Shown here: in pieces, positions 1 to 9,905 of the stretch | How the letters are laid out: each line of letters begins with the position of its first letter | Numbering within the stretch: the first letter of the stretch is position 1 | Source: Micromonospora qiuiae | GTDB lineage: Bacteria > Actinomycetota > Actinomycetes > Mycobacteriales > Micromonosporaceae | Assembly (NCBI RefSeq): GCF_016863555.1 | Contig: NZ_BOPC01000063.1 | Coordinates: 1 to 54,189 of the forward strand | Length of the DNA: 54,189 bases | Reading direction: 5' to 3' | Made by a program: the position numbers and the translations under genes | Notes under the pieces: generated by a model | Seen by the model: the letters and a program-made list of their open reading frames with translations, nothing else | What the model was told of the DNA's origin: nothing | The model's database searches: none

Positions 1-42
1 CGCGCGGACCGCCAGCGCGTTGAACGCGCGGCCCGCCAGGGT

Positions 43-98
43 GTTAAGAAGGGGCCCCTTCTCTACGCTATGCGTTAAGAAGGGGCCCTTCCTTACAC
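43..98 (-). repeat. Paired GGGGCCCC palindromic element, locus 1
   Basis: Two head-to-tail units (43-66 and 74-98) each carry a GTTAAGAAGGGG-CCCTTC palindrome. The element ends 5 bases from the ilvE stop codon. The same paired element occurs at 35195-35250 and 51899-51966, each time directly behind a minus-strand stop codon and in the same orientation. An RNA from ilvE would fold a strong hairpin here, so it may serve as a terminator or mRNA 3'-end stabiliser; that role is inferred. Confidence 0.85.
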
Positions 99-103
99 AC
101 ACC

Positions 104-1201
104 TCAGAGGACGCGGTGGACCCAGTTGTGGGGGTCGGCGGCCTTGCCGCGCTGCAGGTCGACGAGCTGCTGACGCAGGGCCATGGTGACCCGGCCGGGC
201 TCGCCGTCGGCGACGGTGAACTCCCCGTCAGGGAAACGGACCTGTCCGATCGGGGTGATCACGGCGGCGGTGCCGCAGGCGAAGACCTCGCGGAGCCGGC
301 CGCTGGCGGCGTCGGCCTGCCATTCGGCGAAGCTCACCGGCTGCTCCCGCACCTGGTGCCCGGCCGCCGTGGCCAGGGTCAGCACCGACTCCCGGGTGAT
401 GCCGGGCAGGATGGTGCCGGTCAGCGGCGGGGTCGCCAGCGAGCCGTCGTCGTAGACGAAGAAGACGTTCATCCCGCCCAACTCGTCGACGAACCTGCGT
501 TCCACCGCGTCCAGGAAGACCACCTGCTCGCAGCCGTGTTCGGCCGCCTCGGCCTGGGCGGCGAGCGAGGCGGCGTAGTTGCCGCCGCACTTCGCCGCGC
601 CGGTGCCGCCCGGCGCGGCTCGCGTGTAGTCGGGCGAGACCCAGACCGCCACCGGCCGCACCCCGCTGGCGAAGTACGCCCCCACCGGCGAGGCGATGAC
701 CGCGTAGAGGTACTCGTTGGCCGGCCGGACGCCGAGGAACACCTCGCTGGCGAACATGAACGGCCGCAGGTAGAGGCTGCCCTCCTCGCCGTCGGGGATC
801 CACTCGCGGTCGATCTCGATCAGCCGGTGCAGCGAGTCGACGAAGGTCTCCTCGGGCAGCGCCGGCATCGCCATCCGGGCGGCGGAGGTGTTGAAGCGGG
901 CCGCGTTGGCGTACGGGCGGAACATCGTCACCCCGCCGTCGGCCGCGCGGTACGCCTTCATTCCCTCGAAGATCTCCTGCGCGTAGTGCAGCACCGCGCT
1001 GGCGGGATCCATCGGGATCGGCGCGCGCGCCTCGACGCGGGCGTCGTACCAGCCCTTGCCGTCGGCGTAGCGGATGGTGACCATGTGGTCGGTGAAGACC
1101 CGACCGAATCCGGGATTGGCCAGCAGAGCGGCCCGATCGGCGACGGATACCGGCGCGGGATTCGGACGGATCTCGAAGTCGAGCTTGTCACCACCGCTCA
1201 T
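104..1201 (-). CDS. ilvE: Branched-chain amino acid aminotransferase
   Basis: Pyridoxal-phosphate enzyme that exchanges the amino group between glutamate and the 2-oxo acids of leucine, isoleucine and valine, the last step of their synthesis; cytoplasmic. The 365-residue product has the class IV aminotransferase fold: a segment reading GTGAAKCGGNYAASL carries the expected PLP lysine, and DELGGMN and TGTILPGITR follow in the usual order. The open frame extends eight codons further upstream, but the ATG at 1201 is preceded by GGGAGG at good spacing and begins the conserved region. It lies 235 bp downstream of leuB on the same strand and probably shares its transcript, although the AT-rich gap could hold its own promoter. 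A paired palindromic element follows the stop. Confidence 0.97.
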   Translation of the reverse strand: MSGGDKLDFEIRPNPAPVSVADRAALLANPGFGRVFTDHMVTIRYADGKGWYDARVEARAPIPMDPASAVLHYAQEIFEGMKAYRAADGGVTMFRPYANAARFNTSAARMAMPALPEETFVDSLHRLIEIDREWIPDGEEGSLYLRPFMFASEVFLGVRPANEYLYAVIASPVGAYFASGVRPVAVWVSPDYTRAAPGGTGAAKCGGNYAASLAAQAEAAEHGCEQVVFLDAVERRFVDELGGMNVFFVYDDGSLATPPLTGTILPGITRESVLTLATAAGHQVREQPVSFAEWQADAASGRLREVFACGTAAVITPIGQVRFPDGEFTVADGEPGRVTMALRQQLVDLQRGKAADPHNWVHRVL

Positions 1202-1436
1202 CGCGCTGACCTCCCTGAGGACCACGGCATGCGCCGACGCACACCGAAAACTTATGTGTCAGAAATTTACCCCGAACGGTCGTTCAGCGGGAAGGTCGAC
1301 CAGTGGGTAGGAAGACGACGACCGGTGCGAAGCCCACGGGTCGGAACGCCACCGCGCCAGCGGAGAACCGGCGCTTCGGCAGCGCACGCCCGGCGCGCTG
1401 GCTCGGAGGGCAGACCGGGCGGCGGCGCGAGGTGAC

Positions 1437-2468
1437 TCAGGCGGCTACCTGGGCCGCGATCCGGTCACCCACCTCGGCCGTGCGCAGGCTTACCTCCGGG
1501 CCGCGACCGGCCAGCTCCGCGCTGACCGCGGCGGTGATCCGGGCCGCCGCGTCGGCGTGCCCGAGCTGGTCGAGCAGCAGCGCGCCGGAGAGCACCGCGG
1601 CGACCGGGTCGGCCACCCCGCGCCCGGCGATGTCCGGCGCGGAGCCGTGCACCGGCTCGAACATCGACGGGTACGTCCCGTCGGGGTTGATGCTGCCGCT
1701 GGCGGCCAGCCCGATCCCGCCGGTGACCGCGGCGGCGATGTCGGTCAGGATGTCGCCGAACAGGTTGTCGGTGACCACGACGTCGTAGCGCTGGGGCTGG
1801 GTGACCAGGAACATCGCGGCGGCGTCGACGTGCTGGTATTCGGTGGTCACGTCGGGGTGCTCGGCGGCCACCGCCTCGAAGGTGCGGGCCCACAGCGAGC
1901 CGGCGTGGGTGAGCACGTTGGTCTTGTGCACCAGGGTCACCTTGCGCCGCTCACGTCGCCGGGCTCGGGTGAAGGCGTCGCGGACCACCCGCTCCACCCC
2001 GTGCCGGGTGTTCAGGCTCTCCTCGGTGGCGATCTCGGCGGGGGTGCCCCGGTGCAGCGTGCCGCCGGCCCCCGCGTAGAGCCCCTCGGTGCCCTCCCGG
2101 ACCACCACCAGGTCGACCTCGCCGGACTTCACGGTCGCCAGCGGGCTGGCCACGCCCGGCCAGAGCCGCGACGGCCGAAGGTTGACGTACTGGTCGAAGG
2201 CGAAGCGCAGCTTCAGCAGCAGGCCCCGCTCCAGCACGCCGGGCGGGACGGTCGGGTCGCCGACGGCGCCGAGCAGGATCGCGTCGTGCCCGGCCAGCTC
2301 GGTCAGCACCGAGTCGGGCAGCACCTCGCCGGTGCGGTGGTAACGTGCCGCACCGAGGTCGTACTCGGTCGCCTCGACCCCCGGCACCGCCGCGTCAATG
2401 ACCTTGCGGGCCTCCGCGACCACCTCGGGCCCGATCCCGTCCCCGGCCACCACCGCGATCCGTGCCAC
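1437..2468 (-). CDS. leuB: 3-isopropylmalate dehydrogenase
   Basis: Oxidatively decarboxylates 3-isopropylmalate with NAD in leucine synthesis. The 343-residue protein shows the N-terminal AVVAGDGIGPEVV motif, the substrate-loop VREGTEGLYAG, HKTNVL, the metal-binding DNLFGDILTD and the GSINPDGTYPSMFEPVHGSA block, so all catalytic segments are present. The frame is open 37 codons further, but the GTG at 2468 has AAGGAG 8 nt upstream and matches the family start (VARIAVVAGDG). It is divergent from the ApbE-like gene, with 214 bp between the two start codons, and is followed by ilvE in the same direction, forming a leuB-ilvE transcription unit. Confidence 0.96.
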   Translation of the reverse strand: MARIAVVAGDGIGPEVVAEARKVIDAAVPGVEATEYDLGAARYHRTGEVLPDSVLTELAGHDAILLGAVGDPTVPPGVLERGLLLKLRFAFDQYVNLRPSRLWPGVASPLATVKSGEVDLVVVREGTEGLYAGAGGTLHRGTPAEIATEESLNTRHGVERVVRDAFTRARRRERRKVTLVHKTNVLTHAGSLWARTFEAVAAEHPDVTTEYQHVDAAAMFLVTQPQRYDVVVTDNLFGDILTDIAAAVTGGIGLAASGSINPDGTYPSMFEPVHGSAPDIAGRGVADPVAAVLSGALLLDQLGHADAAARITAAVSAELAGRGPEVSLRTAEVGDRIAAQVAA

Positions 2469-2682
2469 GTCGTCAGCTCCTTCGCTCGTGTGGCTCGACC
2501 GTACGCTTCCGTCCCGCGTCCCGGTACGGATGTTCCACTTTTCGGGAAACCGAATGCACAGCAGCTTCCCAGCAGGCATTCATGGTGCGGTCATTTCCGC
2601 TGCCTAACGTGATCCTGGACGGGCCGACCGGCCCGGGCGACCACCACGACGACGTGGCGGAGCGCCGAGGGAGGGTGACGCG

Positions 2683-3528
2683 ATGTGGACCGACGAGCAG
2701 CCACGAACCCGTTGGGTGAACCCGACGACATTCCGCTACCGCCGACCCGACCTGCGGCTGGGCACCCGCGACCGTCGTCCGGACCGGTCCGGCCTGGTGG
2801 CCGGGGACCGGATCGCCGTCCGGCACACGGTGCACACCTCGACCGCTGAGTACACCCTGCTGCTGAACGCCCCGGAGTGGGTGGGCCGGCGGGGAGCCGG
2901 CGAGGCGCTGCGCGACGCGGTGGCCGAGTTGCGGGCGATCGACCTCACCTACGGCCCGACCCGCGCGGACAGTCTGGTGTCCCGGCTGCGCCGGGGCGAG
3001 ATCAGTCCGGAGTCTTACCCACCGCTGGCCGAGTTGGTGGACCGGTGCGCCGAGATGCGGGCAGCCACCGACGGCTGGTTCGACGCCTGGGCGGTGCCCG
3101 GCGGGTTCGACCCCGGCGGCCTGCTCGGCGGATGGGCGGTCGAGCGGGCAGCGGCCCGGTTGCGCGCCGCCGGCATCCACGACTACGCCGTGCTCACCGG
3201 CGCCGACCTGGTGGTACGCGGCCACGCCGCGCACGGCGGTCCGTGGCGGGTCGCGATACACCACCCGACTGATCGCCGGCGGACGCCACTGGTGCTGGAG
3301 ATGACCGCGGGCGCGATCGGCACCTCCGGGGTGACCGGCCGACAGGGACACGTGGTGGACCCGCACACCGGTGAGCCGGCCGATCAACTGGTCGCCGCCA
3401 CCGTGGTCGGGCCCGACCTGGCGGTGGCCGACGCCTACGCCACCGCGCTCTACGCCGCCGGCCCGGCGGGACTGGCCTGGTTCGGCCCGGGAGCCGACTA
3501 CCAGGCGCTGCTGGCCGCCCGCCGCTGA
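2683..3528 (+). CDS. ApbE-like FAD:protein FMN transferase
   Basis: Probable member of the ApbE family, which attaches FMN covalently to threonine in flavoproteins or handles FAD. The 281-residue product carries recognisable though divergent blocks: FDAWAVPGGFDPGGLLGGWA in place of the usual FDPT...G.AKG region, and AIGTSGVTGRQGHVVDP plus HTGEPA, equivalent to the SG...HIIDP.TG metal/flavin site. No lipobox or signal peptide is seen, so a cytoplasmic protein is likely, unlike the exported forms. GGGAGGG lies 7 nt before the ATG. It stands alone, divergent from leuB; no flavoprotein target is visible next door, so the substrate is unknown. Confidence 0.8.
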   Translation: MWTDEQPRTRWVNPTTFRYRRPDLRLGTRDRRPDRSGLVAGDRIAVRHTVHTSTAEYTLLLNAPEWVGRRGAGEALRDAVAELRAIDLTYGPTRADSLVSRLRRGEISPESYPPLAELVDRCAEMRAATDGWFDAWAVPGGFDPGGLLGGWAVERAAARLRAAGIHDYAVLTGADLVVRGHAAHGGPWRVAIHHPTDRRRTPLVLEMTAGAIGTSGVTGRQGHVVDPHTGEPADQLVAATVVGPDLAVADAYATALYAAGPAGLAWFGPGADYQALLAARR

Positions 3529-3846
3529 GTCGCCGGCAGGTCGAGGGCGGGACAGCGATCGGCCCCCACGGCCGCGGCAACGACCGTGGAGGCCGGTCAG
3601 CGACGAGTGCGCGTGGCTCGCGCAATCGAGGGGTGCGGGCCGGTCGGCCGGGGCGTCAACCTCGCCACCCGAAGACGGGCCAGCGCCACGGGCACGGCCA
3701 GCAACCGCCTCCGTACGCTATCGAATCGACGTGTTTCACGGCAAGGGTTCCACACGGGACACCACGGCACCGATACATCACCCCTGGCTCGGCCTGTGGC
3801 AGGGGCGTTTTCGACAAGGCAGAGCGTGGATGGCACGCTGTCCGCC
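3529..3846. other. Intergenic stretch, no gene seen
   Basis: This stretch lies between the ApbE-like gene and the small gene starting near 3847. The frame of the downstream gene stays open back to 3586, but the translated segment is arginine-rich shadow sequence without a ribosome site. No strong hairpin, repeat or RNA gene was recognised. Confidence 0.5.
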
Positions 3847-4206
3847 GTGAGTTTCGATCTGAGCGTGTGGGCTCTGACCGACGGGGCGACGCCCGAGGAT
3901 GTGCGAGCGGCGGTGCAGCGGTGCCGGCAGGGCCAGCACAGCGAGCGCCAACCGGACCCGCGGCTGGTGGCCTTCTACCGGGCGATCACTGCCAGGTACC
4001 CCGACCGGCCGGCCGGCCCAGGCAGCCCCTGGGCGGTCCTGCCGTTGCACACGGCGGCCGACCATATAGAACTGAAGCTGGATCCGGGCTGCCCCGATCA
4101 GGTGCTGCTCGACATCGAAGGGCTGGCCGGCGAGTGTCGGTTGATGCTCTTCGACGCCCAGGACGGCTCGGTCTACCCGCCGCCGTCCGCCCGAATGCCT
4201 GGCTGA
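3847..4206 (+). CDS. Small conserved-looking protein of unknown function
   Basis: A 119-residue soluble protein starting SFDLSVWAL, rich in acidic and hydrophobic alternation, without signal peptide or membrane segment. I do not recognise a named family; the opening resembles small actinobacterial proteins of unknown role. The start is uncertain: GTG at 3847 begins the coding-like part but has no Shine-Dalgarno sequence, while an in-frame GTG at 3826 has a weak AAGG before it. The frame is open further up to 3586. It ends just before a bidirectional hairpin shared with serA, which faces it. Confidence 0.6.
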   Translation: MSFDLSVWALTDGATPEDVRAAVQRCRQGQHSERQPDPRLVAFYRAITARYPDRPAGPGSPWAVLPLHTAADHIELKLDPGCPDQVLLDIEGLAGECRLMLFDAQDGSVYPPPSARMPG

Positions 4207-4228
4207 ACCGAGCGTCCCGAAACGACAA

Positions 4229-4253
4229 GGGACCCGACCACAAGGTCGGGCCC
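4229..4253. terminator. Hairpin between convergent genes
   Basis: A 7-bp perfect stem (CCCGACC/GGTCGGG, 4233-4239 and 4244-4250) with an ACAA loop is extended by three G:C pairs after one bulged A. It lies between the 3847 gene and serA, which converge here, so it can act on both strands. No long T-tract follows, which is common for actinobacterial terminators. Confidence 0.75.
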
Positions 4254-4271
4254 CCCACAGTCGTGCGTGGA

Positions 4272-5870
4272 CTATTCGTCCCGCAGGTTGGCCGCGCTGG
4301 CCGCGATCGCGCCGATGGAGTCGGCAGCCGAGGTGAGCAGGTCGGCGCCGAGCGCCTGGTCGACGGTGAGGGTCATCAGCGTCTCGCCACCGGCCTCCCG
4401 GCGGGCCACCTGCATCGCCGCGATGTTGATGCCGGCCTCACCGAGCAGGGTGCCGACGGTGCCGACCACACCCGGACGGTCGGCGTAGCGCAGGAAGAGC
4501 AGGATGCCCTCGGCGCTTATCTCCACGTCGAAGCCGTCCACCTCGGTCAGCTTGATGATGTCCCGGGTGCCGGCATGGGTCACCGTGCCGGAGACGCTGA
4601 CCGTGCGGCCGTCGGGCAGCGCGCCGCGTACGGTGACCAGGACCGGGTGTTCCACGGTCTCGGTCTGGGTGGCCAGCGCGACCTCGACCCCGCGCTGGGC
4701 GGCCAGGTGCGGCGCGTTGACGTAGGTCACCTGCTCCTCGACCACCGAGCTGAACAGGCCCTTGGTGGCGGCGAGCTTCAGCACCGAGACGTCGTGGTCG
4801 ACGATCTCGCCGCGTACCTCGACGGTGACGCTGGCGGCGACGCCGCCGGCCAGCGCGGTGAAGGCGCGGCCGAGCTTCTCGGCCAGCGGCAGCAGCGGGC
4901 GGACGTCCTCGGCGACCACACCGCCGGCCTGCACGTTGACCGCGTCCGGCACGAACTCGCCCTGCAACGCCAGCTTCACGCTCTTCGCCACGGCCAGGCC
5001 CGCCTTGTCCTGCGCCTCGGCGGTGGAGGCGCCCAGGTGCGGGGTGGCCACCACGTTGTCGAAGGCGAACAGCGGCGAGGAGGTGCAGGGCTCCTTGGCG
5101 TACACGTCCACCCCGGCGCCGCCGACCCGGCCCTCGGCCAGCGCGTCGGCGAGGGCCTGCTCGTCGACGAGGCCGCCGCGGGCGGCGTTGACGATCCGCA
5201 CGCCCGGCTTGACGATGGACAGCTCCTTCTCACCGATCAGCCCGACGGTCTCCGGGGTCTTCGGCAGGTGGATGGAGATGAAGTCGCTCTCCCGCAGCAG
5301 CTCCTCGAGACCGACCAGGCGCACCCCGAGCTGCGCGGCGCGGGCCGGCTGGATGTACGGGTCGTACGCGATCAGCCGGGTGCCGAACGCGGCGATGCGC
5401 TGCGCGAACAGCACGCCGATGCGACCGAGGCCGACCACACCGACGGTCTTGCCCTGGATCTCCACCCCGGTGTACTTCGACCGCTTCCACTCCCCCGCCT
5501 TGAGTGCGGCGCTGGCGCTGGCGGTGTTACGGGCGACTGCGAGCAGCAGGGCGACAGCCTGCTCGGCGGCGGAGACGATGTTGGAGGTGGGTGCGTTGAC
5601 GACCATGACACCGCGGGCGGTGGCGGCCGGCACCTCGACGTTGTCCAGACCCACACCAGCGCGGGCCACGACCTTCAGACGCGGCGCGGCGGCGATCGCC
5701 TCGGCGTCGATCTGGGTGGCGCTGCGGACGATGACGGCGTCGGCCTCGGAGAGCGCGGAGAGCAGGGCCGGGCGGTCGGTGCCGTCGACGTGCCGGACGT
5801 CGAAGTCGTGGGCGAGCACCTCGATGGCGGCGGGAGCGAGTTCTTCGGCGATCAGTACGACAGGAGTCAT
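4272..5870 (-). CDS. serA: D-3-phosphoglycerate dehydrogenase
   Basis: First enzyme of serine synthesis, oxidising 3-phosphoglycerate with NAD. The 532-residue product is the long actinobacterial form. It has an N-terminal substrate/NAD domain with VGLGRIG (Rossmann GxGxxG), the arginine block NAARGGLVDE, the glutamate in DVYAKEP and the catalytic histidine in TPHLGAST. These are followed by an intervening regulatory (ASB-type) domain and a C-terminal ACT domain (LRYADRPGVVGTVG), the usual site of serine feedback. The ATG at 5870 is preceded by GAGGA; the frame is open 34 codons further but that part is not family-like. It sits beside ilvC but 386 bp away, and a terminator lies between, so it is probably transcribed on its own. 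Confidence 0.97.
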   Translation of the reverse strand: MTPVVLIAEELAPAAIEVLAHDFDVRHVDGTDRPALLSALSEADAVIVRSATQIDAEAIAAAPRLKVVARAGVGLDNVEVPAATARGVMVVNAPTSNIVSAAEQAVALLLAVARNTASASAALKAGEWKRSKYTGVEIQGKTVGVVGLGRIGVLFAQRIAAFGTRLIAYDPYIQPARAAQLGVRLVGLEELLRESDFISIHLPKTPETVGLIGEKELSIVKPGVRIVNAARGGLVDEQALADALAEGRVGGAGVDVYAKEPCTSSPLFAFDNVVATPHLGASTAEAQDKAGLAVAKSVKLALQGEFVPDAVNVQAGGVVAEDVRPLLPLAEKLGRAFTALAGGVAASVTVEVRGEIVDHDVSVLKLAATKGLFSSVVEEQVTYVNAPHLAAQRGVEVALATQTETVEHPVLVTVRGALPDGRTVSVSGTVTHAGTRDIIKLTEVDGFDVEISAEGILLFLRYADRPGVVGTVGTLLGEAGINIAAMQVARREAGGETLMTLTVDQALGADLLTSAADSIGAIAASAANLRDE

Positions 5871-6179
5871 TGGTCCTCGTAGACGCTGGTATGCGAGCGG
5901 TCTGGGCGTCGGGTCGCCGCGCTGCGTCCCGCGCTGATCCGTGCCATGGCCGTCAGGTGCCGGCTGGAACACCTACCCGCGATCGTAGGGCGCGGGCCGC
6001 CCGACGCGCTCCGGAGTGCGGGGTGAGTGCCCTCACACGGCCCCGTCGCCCGCCTGTCATCCCCGGTTCATCGATGCGACGAGTGGCGCCCACCACCTGA
6101 TCGGCCCGATTCCGGCCGCCTTGCCGTCACCTCTTACAACGGGAAGGACGCGCCCTACGGAACTGTCGCGGAACATGAC
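5871..6179. other. serA upstream region
   Basis: About 310 bp between the serA start and the ilvC terminator. It should hold the serA promoter, but no -35/-10 pair or operator could be assigned with confidence. No RNA gene or coding sequence is seen. Confidence 0.4.
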
Positions 6180-6227
6180 GGTGGCCCGTGACCTGCCGCT
6201 GGGGAGAGCGTCGGGTCACGGGCCACC
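6180..6227 (-). terminator. ilvC terminator hairpin
   Basis: Perfect 14-bp arms (6180-6193 and 6214-6227, GGTGGCCCGTGACC and its complement) with a 20-nt loop begin about 30 bp past the ilvC stop. It probably ends the ilvBNC transcript. There is no T-tract. Confidence 0.75.
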
Positions 6228-6255
6228 GGCCCGGAAGATCAGGCGGCCGCGATGA

Positions 6256-7269
<1,014 letters not shown>

Positions 7270-7388
7270 TGACTTCCCTTTCGTACGGCGGCCGCGGCGG
7301 CCCGTCGTGGCCGTGTGAATCAGGCGGCCGGTAAAGCCGGGCCTGCGGTTGGATGGACAGCCCGCGAGCCGCGAGCCGGTGGTTCGGG

Positions 7389-7904
7389 TCAGGCGGCCCG
7401 CAGCGCCGGACCGGCAGTGATCGCACGCGAACCGCGTCCGATCGCCACCAGGCCCGATTGGACCATTTCCTTGATGCCGAAGGGCTCAAGGTCGCGCAGC
7501 AGCGCGTCGAGCTTGTCGGCGGTGCCGGTGGCCTCGATGGTGAGGGTGTCGGAGGCCACGTCGACCACCCGGGCGCGGAACAGGTTGACCGTCTCCAGCA
7601 CCTGGCTGCGGGCGGTGCGGTCGGCCCGCACCTTCACCAGCAGCAACTCCCGGGCGACCGAGGTCGACGGATCCAGCTCAACGATCTTGAGTACGTTGAC
7701 CAGCTTGTTGAGCTGCTTGGTGACCTGCTCCAGCGAGGAGGCCTCGGCGTTGACCACGATCGTGATCCGCGAGACGTCCGGGTTCTCCGTCTCACCGACG
7801 GCGAGACTGTCGATGTTGAAGCCGCGCCGGGAGAACAGCCCGGAGACCCGGGCCAGCACGCCCGGCTTGTTCTCCACCAACACGGAAAGCGTGTGCATGG
7901 TCAT
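7389..7904 (-). CDS. ilvN: Acetolactate synthase regulatory subunit
   Basis: Small subunit that activates IlvB and gives it valine feedback sensitivity. The 171-residue product begins with an ACT domain (HTLSVLVENKPGVLARVSGL, then FSRRGFNIDSLAVG) followed by the conserved C-terminal ALS-small-subunit domain (KVRADRTAR...). The ATG at 7904 shares its A with the ilvB stop (TGATG), a layout for translational coupling, and GAGGAT sits upstream. A TTG one codon earlier is possible but less likely. Confidence 0.96.
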   Translation of the reverse strand: MTMHTLSVLVENKPGVLARVSGLFSRRGFNIDSLAVGETENPDVSRITIVVNAEASSLEQVTKQLNKLVNVLKIVELDPSTSVARELLLVKVRADRTARSQVLETVNLFRARVVDVASDTLTIEATGTADKLDALLRDLEPFGIKEMVQSGLVAIGRGSRAITAGPALRAA

Positions 7905-9766
7905 CAAATGTCATCCTCGTCGAAGACCGGGCGGACGCCGCGGGCGAACATGATCTCGTCGTTGCTGGTGCCGGCGGCGACCATCGGCCAGACCATGGCG
8001 TCCTTGCCGACCACGAAGTCGATCACCACGGGCGCGTCGTTGATCGACATTGCCGCCTCGATGGTCTTGTCGACATCCTCGGCGTTCTCGCAGCGCAGCC
8101 CGACGCAGCCGAGCGCCTCGGCGAGCTTGACGAAGTCCGGAATCCGGTGCTTGTGGGTGCCGAGGTCGGTATTGGAGTAGCGCTCGTCGTAGAAGAGCGT
8201 CTGCCACTGGCGGACCATGCCGAGATTGCCGTTGTTGATGACTGCGATCTTGACCGGGATGCCCTCCAGCGCGCAGGTGGCCAACTCCTGGTTGGTCATC
8301 TGGAAGCAGCCGTCGCCGTCGACCGCCCAGACCACCGCGTCGGGCTTGCCGACCTTGGCCCCCATCGCCGCCGGCACCGCGTAGCCCATGGTGCCGAGGC
8401 CGCCGGAGTTGAGCCAGGTCTTCGGCTTCTCGAACGAGATGAACTGGGAGGCCCACATCTGGTGCTGGCCGACGCCGGCCACGTAGATCGCGTCCGGCCC
8501 GGCGATCTCCCCCAACCGCTTGATCACGTACTGCGGGGAGAGGCTGCCGTCGGGCTGCTCCTCGTAGCCCAGCGGGTACCGCTCGCGCAGGTCGTCCAGT
8601 TGCGTCCACCAGTCGGCGAGGTCGGCGCTGCGCCCGGCCGCGCGCTCGGCGGTGACCGCCGCGAGCAGTTCGTCGATCACGTGCCGGGCGTCGCCGACGA
8701 TCGGCACGTCCGCGTGCCGGTTCTTGCCGATCTCGGCCGGGTCGATGTCGGCGTGCACCACCGTGGCGTCCGGTGCGAAGGAGTCCAGCTTGCCGGTGAC
8801 CCGATCGTCGAAGCGGGCGCCCAGCGCGACGATCAGGTCGGCCTTCTGCAGGCCGTAGACCGCGGCGACGGTGCCGTGCATGCCCGGCATGCCCAGGTGC
8901 TGCCGGTGCGAGTCGGGGAACGCGCCCAGCGCCATCAGCGTGGTGATCACCGGAATGCCGGTCAGTTCGGCCAGCTTGCGCAGGCCCTCGGTGGCGCCGG
9001 CCTTGAGCACGCCGCCGCCGATGTAGAGCACCGGGCGCCGGGCGCTGCTCATCAGCCGCGCGGCCTCGCGGATCTGCTTGCCGTGCGGGTGCAGGGTGGG
9101 CCGGTAGCCGGGCAGATCCGGGGTGGGCGGCCAGGTGAAGGTGGTCGGCGCCTGGAGCACGTCCTTGGGGATGTCCACCAGCACCGGGCCGGGCCGGCCG
9201 GTCGAGGCCAGGTGGAACGCCTCGGCCAGCACCCGCGGGATCTCGCTGGCCTCCTGCACGAGGAAGTTGTGCTTGGTGATCGGCAGCGTGATGCCCTGGA
9301 TGTCCGCCTCCTGGAAGGCGTCGGTGCCGATCGCGGGGCGGGCCACCTGACCGGTGATCGCCACCAGCGGCACCGAGTCCATGTGCGCGTCGGCGATCGG
9401 GGTGACCAGGTTCGTCGCGCCCGGCCCGGAGGTGGCGATGCACACACCGACCCGGCCGGTGGCCTGCGCGTAGCCGGTGGCCGCGTGGCCGGCGCCCTGC
9501 TCGTGCCGGACCAGGATGTGCCGGACGGACGAGTCGTAGAGCGGGTCGTAGGCCGGCAGGATCGCGCCGCCCGGGATGCCGAAGACGACGTCGACGCCGA
9601 GCGCCTCGAGCGAGCGGACCAGCGAACCGGCGCCCGAGACCTGGGCCGGGGCAGGGCGTACCGGCGTGGCGGCGGGGCGGATGTGGTCAGTGTCACCCGG
9701 GGCCTCGGCGGCGGTACGGGCCCGCCGGGCGGAATGGGCGAGGGTCTCTGGCGTGGGTCTCGTCAT
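7904..9766 (-). CDS. ilvB: Acetolactate synthase catalytic subunit
   Basis: Thiamine-diphosphate and FAD enzyme joining two pyruvates, or pyruvate and 2-oxobutyrate, at the branch point of valine, leucine and isoleucine synthesis. The 620-residue product has GGAILPAYDPL, the activating glutamate in RHEQGAGHAA, the SGPGATNLVTPIADA block and the cofactor motif GDGCFQMTNQEL...NNGNLGMVRQW. A low-complexity extension of about 45 residues precedes the enzyme core. The chosen ATG (9766) has AAGG upstream; the frame is open 35 codons more, through the attenuator hairpin, so a longer start is unlikely. It is first gene of ilvBNC and is preceded by a leader peptide and terminator. Confidence 0.96.
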   Translation of the reverse strand: MTRPTPETLAHSARRARTAAEAPGDTDHIRPAATPVRPAPAQVSGAGSLVRSLEALGVDVVFGIPGGAILPAYDPLYDSSVRHILVRHEQGAGHAATGYAQATGRVGVCIATSGPGATNLVTPIADAHMDSVPLVAITGQVARPAIGTDAFQEADIQGITLPITKHNFLVQEASEIPRVLAEAFHLASTGRPGPVLVDIPKDVLQAPTTFTWPPTPDLPGYRPTLHPHGKQIREAARLMSSARRPVLYIGGGVLKAGATEGLRKLAELTGIPVITTLMALGAFPDSHRQHLGMPGMHGTVAAVYGLQKADLIVALGARFDDRVTGKLDSFAPDATVVHADIDPAEIGKNRHADVPIVGDARHVIDELLAAVTAERAAGRSADLADWWTQLDDLRERYPLGYEEQPDGSLSPQYVIKRLGEIAGPDAIYVAGVGQHQMWASQFISFEKPKTWLNSGGLGTMGYAVPAAMGAKVGKPDAVVWAVDGDGCFQMTNQELATCALEGIPVKIAVINNGNLGMVRQWQTLFYDERYSNTDLGTHKHRIPDFVKLAEALGCVGLRCENAEDVDKTIEAAMSINDAPVVIDFVVGKDAMVWPMVAAGTSNDEIMFARGVRPVFDEDDI

Positions 9767-9846
9767 GACGTTGGCCTTCGGCTGGAGTTGGTGGGGCTGC
9801 TCACACTGTGGACGCGGGCGAGGCGTCCGATGGGTTCGACGGCAAC

Positions 9847-9876
9847 AAAAAAGCCCACGTGCCATATGCACGGGGC
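9847..9876 (-). terminator. Attenuator terminator in the ilvB leader
   Basis: Read on the minus strand, a stem of nine to ten pairs (GCCCC-GTGC with GCAC-G-GGGC, one bulge, 5-nt loop) is followed at once by six T residues (9847-9852). This is the only textbook intrinsic terminator with a T-run I found in the window, and it lies between the leader peptide and the ilvB start, where it would stop transcription before ilvB unless disrupted. Confidence 0.85.
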
Positions 9877-9878
9877 CA

Positions 9879-9905
9879 GCGCACTCTCAGGCAGGGAGAG
9901 CGCGC
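9879..9905 (-). promoter_or_regulatory. ilvB: Leader hairpin upstream of the attenuator
   Basis: Arms 9879-9888 and 9896-9905 pair with one mismatch around a 7-nt loop. The distal arm overlaps the region of the leader-peptide stop codon (9906-9908). A ribosome stalled on the last leader codons would cover this hairpin, so it is placed to compete with folding downstream. The exact alternative pairings are not worked out. Confidence 0.6.

Noticed and set aside
3633..5882. A 749-codon open frame on the plus strand opposite serA
   Set aside because: It is the antisense shadow of serA with no recognisable motif.
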